Source: an uncultured Bacteroidales bacterium (GTDB lineage: Bacteria; Bacteroidota; Bacteroidia; Bacteroidales; UBA932). From it: a stretch of DNA of 26,939 bases. The notes below the pieces were generated by a model, which was given only the letters and a program-made list of their open reading frames with translations, did no database searches and was not told where the DNA came from. Where the stretch lies: the NCBI GenBank assembly GCA_946545765.1, contig CAMNNS010000003.1, forward strand, positions 1 to 26,939, given 5' to 3'. A program made the translations under genes and the position numbers. Below, piece after piece: positions 23,551 through 26,939 of this stretch; the first letter of the stretch is position 1; each line of letters begins with the position of its first letter.

Positions 23551-25620
23551 ATGAAGAAGTTATTTTCTCTAATTGTACTACTAATTGTAGTATCTCAATC
23601 TCTCAAGGCAGACGAGGGGATGTGGTTGCCCGCCCTTATCTCTCAAAGAATAGGGGATATGCAGGCTAAAGGTTTTAAATTAACAGCCGAGGATATTTAT
23701 AGTATTAACAAAGCCTCTTTAAAAGATGCTGTTGTCCTCTTTGGTTCTGGTTGTACAGGCGAATTAGTCTCAGACCAAGGATTACTCTTTACAAATCATC
23801 ACTGTGGATATGGTTACATTCAAAGACATAGTAGTGTAGAACACGATTATTTAAGAGATGGTTTTTGGGCAATGAATAGTAGTGAGGAACTCCCTAATAA
23901 TGGTCTTACTGTTAGTTTCTTAGAATATATGGAAGATGTTACCGATAAAGTACTTAGTGGCTATAATTCTTCTATGAATGAGAAACAGAGAGATTCATTG
24001 ATTAAAGTAAATTCAAACCGTTTGACCAAACAGGCTATTGCAAAAGGGAAGGGGCTTAATGCTAATGTAGAGGCTTTATTCTATGGAAATCAATATTTTC
24101 TATTTGTTTTTAAAGTGTTTAGAGATGTCCGTTTGGTGGGTGCTCCCCCATCTTCTATAGGTAAATTTGGTGGTGATACAGACAATTGGATGTGGCCTCG
24201 TCATACAGGCGATTTTTCTATTTTTAGAATTTATGCAGATAAAAATAATGAGCCTGCGGCTTACTCTAAAGATAATGTCCCTTATAAACCAAAGAAATTC
24301 TTTAAAATATCCCGTTCGGGGATTAAAGAGGGAGATTTTACATTTGTTTATGGTTGCCCTGGTAGCACTAAAGAGTATGTAACTTCTGATGAGGTAAGTT
24401 ATATAGCGAATATTTCCGATCCAAAGAAGATTGCCCTAAGGAGTCAAAGATTGGATATTCAGAAGAAATATATGTCGAAAGATCAAGCAGTTAGAATTCA
24501 ATACTCTTCTAAAAATGCTTCTGTTGCAAATGCTTGGAAAAAATGGCAAGGGGAGGAAAAAGGGATCAAAAAGATGAAAACTATAGATTCTAAAAAGGAG
24601 TATGAAAAGAGATTTAAAGAGTGGGCTTTGGGTAACCGCTATAACGGCGTGTTAGAAAAATTAGAGAAACTATATGCAGAGATAAAACCATATTTCTTTG
24701 CTTATGAATACTATACAGAGACTATCCGAACTATAGAACTTTTACAATTAGCTTCAAATGTCGCAACATCTTTAAAGAATAAAAGGGGTGTAGAAACAGT
24801 AGTAGAAAATTTCTTTAAGGATTATTATCAGCCTATAGATGAGGAGATTTTTGTTGCTATGGTAAACTCTTTCAATAATAATATTGATGAAGAATTTAAA
24901 CCGCAGTTCTTAAAAGATAAACTTAGTGAGTATGGGAGTGTTGAAAAGTGGAAAGATAACCTTTTCTCTAACAGCCTTTTCATAAATAAAGAAAAAGTTT
25001 TAACCCTTAAAGAAAAAGATTTAGATGTAGTATTGAAAGATCCTGCTTATGAAATGTTTGAGGCGTTCCAGTCATGGTATAATGAAACTTTGCGTCCAAC
25101 AATTAACCGTCTAAATTCCGAAATTAGAGTAGCCTATAGAGATTATATGCAAGGTCAGATGGATTTCGAGAAAAATAAACAATTTTATCCCGATGCAAAT
25201 CTTACATTAAGGGTAGCTTATGGAAATATTAAAGGTTATTCCCCTGCAGATGCAATCTATTATAAACCAATATCTACCCTCAAAGGTATTATCGAGAAAG
25301 ACAATCCCGATATATTTGATTATAATATTCCGCAGAAGCTAAGAGATATATATGCAAAAGGAGGCTATGAGGAACAACCGGTTTGTTTCCTTGCAACAAA
25401 TCATACAACAGGAGGAAATTCGGGAAGTCCTGTGTTAGACGCTAATGGAAATCTTATCGGGATTAATTTTGATAGAGTATGGGAAGGTACAATGAGTGAT
25501 ATTGTTTATGACCCTGAGATTTGCAGAAATATATCGTTAGATGTAAGGTATGTTCTATTTAATATTGAGCATATTGGAGGCGCGGGCTATCTTCTTAAAG
25601 AGATGGTTTTTGCAGATTAG
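23551..25620 (+). CDS. S46-family dipeptidyl peptidase, DPP11-like (Asp/Glu specific)
   Basis: A 689-residue exported serine peptidase (signal peptide ending near LKADEG) that removes dipeptides from peptide N-termini in the periplasm. The triad is H84 (TNHHCGYGYIQ), D221 (PRHTGDFSIF) and S624 (TTGGNSGSPVLD). R642, 18 residues after the serine in GINFDRVWEG, matches Arg673 of Porphyromonas gingivalis DPP11, which confers preference for acidic P1 residues; DPP7 has glycine there. So I call DPP11 rather than DPP7. It has its own promoter and a strong terminator, so it is probably transcribed alone. Confidence 0.93.
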   Translation: MKKLFSLIVLLIVVSQSLKADEGMWLPALISQRIGDMQAKGFKLTAEDIYSINKASLKDAVVLFGSGCTGELVSDQGLLFTNHHCGYGYIQRHSSVEHDYLRDGFWAMNSSEELPNNGLTVSFLEYMEDVTDKVLSGYNSSMNEKQRDSLIKVNSNRLTKQAIAKGKGLNANVEALFYGNQYFLFVFKVFRDVRLVGAPPSSIGKFGGDTDNWMWPRHTGDFSIFRIYADKNNEPAAYSKDNVPYKPKKFFKISRSGIKEGDFTFVYGCPGSTKEYVTSDEVSYIANISDPKKIALRSQRLDIQKKYMSKDQAVRIQYSSKNASVANAWKKWQGEEKGIKKMKTIDSKKEYEKRFKEWALGNRYNGVLEKLEKLYAEIKPYFFAYEYYTETIRTIELLQLASNVATSLKNKRGVETVVENFFKDYYQPIDEEIFVAMVNSFNNNIDEEFKPQFLKDKLSEYGSVEKWKDNLFSNSLFINKEKVLTLKEKDLDVVLKDPAYEMFEAFQSWYNETLRPTINRLNSEIRVAYRDYMQGQMDFEKNKQFYPDANLTLRVAYGNIKGYSPADAIYYKPISTLKGIIEKDNPDIFDYNIPQKLRDIYAKGGYEEQPVCFLATNHTTGGNSGSPVLDANGNLIGINFDRVWEGTMSDIVYDPEICRNISLDVRYVLFNIEHIGGAGYLLKEMVFAD

Positions 25621-25650
25621 TCGCAATTAAAATTGACAGAAAAATTTTAT

Positions 25651-25680
25651 CAGAGGGGGCTTAGGCTCTCTCTGTTTTTT
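25651..25680 (+). terminator. Terminator of the S46 peptidase gene
   Basis: CAGAGGGGGC (25651-25660) pairs with GCTCTCTCTG (25665-25674) including two G-U pairs, loop TTAG, followed by TTTTTT. The T run overlaps the stop codon of the convergent birA. Confidence 0.85.
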
Positions 25681-26575
25681 AAATGATATATCCTAACTCC
25701 TTAAAAGCAAAATGTTTTTCTTCTCCTTGCTCTGTTTCAATTATAAGACATGCCTGTGAGGTGATTCCTATGATTCTACCTTTAAAAATTCTATTTCCAG
25801 TTTCTGCTTTTAAATCCTCAACCTCACTTTGTAAAATAGTCTCTACCGCTTTATCTGCTGCTATATCACTAATTTGTGTATAGTAATGCCATTCGTTGTA
25901 TCTATAAAGACAATCTATATACTCTTTGTATAAAGTGTTAAAATTGCCATTTTCTGACCACTCTTGCTCCGCTTTTTTATAGTATTTAAATATCTCTTTT
26001 GCAACTTCTTTTAATTCTTCTTTAATCTCAAATTGTTTATCATTCTTTTCTATATTAGAGACATTAAAATGTTTGCAATTTCTTCTGTTTATCTCTTTTA
26101 ATAGAGAAGTTGGGTTCTTTAGTTCTTTAGGAAAGCTTATTTGGTTGATATTTAGTCCAATACCAACTATACTCTGTGATATGTTTTCCCCCATTATTGA
26201 GTGTTCTATTAGTATTCCACAGATTTTTTTATCACCCACATAAATATCGTTAGGCCATTTTATTTTTATCTCTTCTCCCCCTTTATCGCGATATGGCTCT
26301 AATTTATTTTTTAGATATTTATATATCCCTAAAGTTGTTATAATTGCTATAGTGAATTGTTCTTTTGCCTTTACAAATTTAGGTTTTAGGAGTATGCTAA
26401 AAGTTAGATTCTCCCCCCTTTTACTGCTCCATTTATTTCCCACTTGTCCCCGTCCCGCAGTTTGGTACTCTGCAGCCCAGATTGTCATATCGGGATTGGA
26501 ATCTCCCTCTTTTAGTGCCAAATTATTGGTAGAATCTGTCTCTGTGTACCATTTTATATTAAGATTTAATGCCAT
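25679..26575 (-). CDS. birA: Biotin-[acetyl-CoA-carboxylase] ligase, group I
   Basis: Activates biotin to biotinyl-AMP and attaches it to biotin carboxyl carrier protein. The 298-residue product starting MALNLNIKWYTETDSTN has the biotin-AMP loop GRGQVGNKW, KWPNDIYVGDKKICGILIE and a C-terminal SH3-like part (FKGRIIGITSQACLIIE). There is no N-terminal helix-turn-helix, so it should not be a repressor. I chose the ATG at 26575: the longer frame from 26668 adds 31 residues absent from the family and would include the promoter. It diverges from rsfS. Confidence 0.93.
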   Translation of the reverse strand: MALNLNIKWYTETDSTNNLALKEGDSNPDMTIWAAEYQTAGRGQVGNKWSSKRGENLTFSILLKPKFVKAKEQFTIAIITTLGIYKYLKNKLEPYRDKGGEEIKIKWPNDIYVGDKKICGILIEHSIMGENISQSIVGIGLNINQISFPKELKNPTSLLKEINRRNCKHFNVSNIEKNDKQFEIKEELKEVAKEIFKYYKKAEQEWSENGNFNTLYKEYIDCLYRYNEWHYYTQISDIAADKAVETILQSEVEDLKAETGNRIFKGRIIGITSQACLIIETEQGEEKHFAFKELGYII

Positions 26576-26600
26576 AATGTCATTTAAATAAAATTTGCAG

Positions 26601-26608
26601 TATATTTG
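26601..26608 (+). promoter_or_regulatory. -7 element (TATATTTG) for rsfS
   Basis: An exact TAnnTTTG on the plus strand, with a start near 26615 and a leader of about 32 bases to the ATG at 26647. It overlaps the region transcribed from the divergent birA promoter. Confidence 0.5.
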
Positions 26609-26619
26609 TAAGATATGTG

Positions 26620-26627
26620 CAAAGTTA
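26620..26627 (-). promoter_or_regulatory. -7 element (TAACTTTG) for birA
   Basis: An exact TAnnTTTG on the minus strand. The start would be near 26613, leaving about 38 bases before the birA ATG at 26575. The surrounding bases (TAACTTTGCACA) also occur at the permease promoter at 15757. Confidence 0.55.
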
Positions 26628-26646
26628 ATAAAGAAAAAGTTTAAGT

Positions 26647-26939
26647 ATGATAAAAAAAGGTTCAACAAAAGAGACCAAATTAAAGAGTAGCTCTAAAACT
26701 GCAACAAAGCGTAGCACAAAAGGGGATGTAAAAGGCTCTAAAGTTGTTAAAGGTAAAACTACACAAAAAAAAGTGGTGAAAATCTCATTAGATCAATCTA
26801 TTGAAAACTATGTAGATGTTATCGCAGATGCAATATTAGACAAGAAAGGGAAGAATGTTTGTTCATTAGATTTGAGAAAGTTAGGAAGCGGGATTTGTGA
26901 TTTCTTTGTTATTTGTAATGCAGATTCAACCACAAATGT
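26647..26939 (+). CDS. rsfS: Ribosome silencing factor RsfS, 5' part, cut by the window edge
   Basis: RsfS binds ribosomal protein L14 and blocks subunit joining when nutrients are short. The 97 visible codons contain the family core VDVIADAILDKKGKNVCSLD, LRKLGSGICDFFVICNADST, with the FVIC..ADST signature. Before it lies an extension of about 45 residues that is basic and rich in Lys, Ser and Thr (MIKKGSTKETKLKSSSKTA and beyond), longer than in the short canonical protein. It diverges from birA, an order I recall from other Bacteroidales. Confidence 0.9.
   Translation, partial: MIKKGSTKETKLKSSSKTATKRSTKGDVKGSKVVKGKTTQKKVVKISLDQSIENYVDVIADAILDKKGKNVCSLDLRKLGSGICDFFVICNADSTTN

Overview
The window is AT-rich chromosomal DNA that looks like a member of the Bacteroidales (Bacteroidota). 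The evidence is intrinsic. Promoters match the Bacteroidota pattern TTTG-N20-TAnnTTTG (clearest before rpmH and tig), and starts lack obvious Shine-Dalgarno sites. Families typical of the phylum are present: BACON-domain lipoprotein, S46 dipeptidyl peptidase, TlpA-type thioredoxins, group I BirA and long PyrF. A genus cannot be named from the sequence alone.

Layout. Positions 1-6428 are on the minus strand: the start of an unidentified gene, rpmH with its own promoter and terminator, and a tightly packed run read as thioredoxin-like protein -> FecE-type ABC ATPase -> queD -> polA -> sigma factor -> rsmG, with overlaps of 8, 4 and 35 bases and gaps of 6 and 7. A divergent 40-residue membrane protein at 6495-6617 was found by reading the sequence. 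Then come trpS and a second thioredoxin-like protein (minus). A 3.1-kb lipoprotein gene (BACON and FN3-like repeats plus an M64 metallopeptidase domain) lies between two perfect 70-bp direct repeats. After it follow a SulP anion transporter, tRNA-Leu(UAG), tpiA and a FecCD permease, all minus. From 15.8 kb the plus strand carries tig-clpP-clpX-pyrF (protein folding, proteolysis and pyrimidine synthesis) and an anchored 5'-nucleotidase-like phosphoesterase. That gene converges on a GDPD lipoprotein, and the two stop codons share one TTAA. A 580-bp stretch (22970-23550) holds gene remnants and a 23-bp tandem repeat. The window ends with an S46 peptidase (DPP11-like), birA (minus) and the divergent, truncated rsfS.

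How the genes work together. Most are housekeeping: ribosome (rpmH, rsmG, rsfS), translation (trpS, tRNA-Leu), replication and repair (polA), nascent-chain folding and proteolysis (tig, clpP, clpX), glycolysis (tpiA), pyrimidine (pyrF) and queuosine (queD) synthesis. The accessory part is the cell envelope: two exported thioredoxins, two lipoproteins, a peptidase for acidic dipeptides, a nucleotidase, and a FecCD/FecE importer whose permease and ATPase genes lie 9 kb apart.

I do not see a complete new defence or mobile system. The observations most worth following are the 70-bp repeats around the M64 gene, the small membrane protein, the 23-bp repeat array with adjacent gene fragments, the Pol I that seems to have lost proofreading residues, and the two insertions in TpiA.
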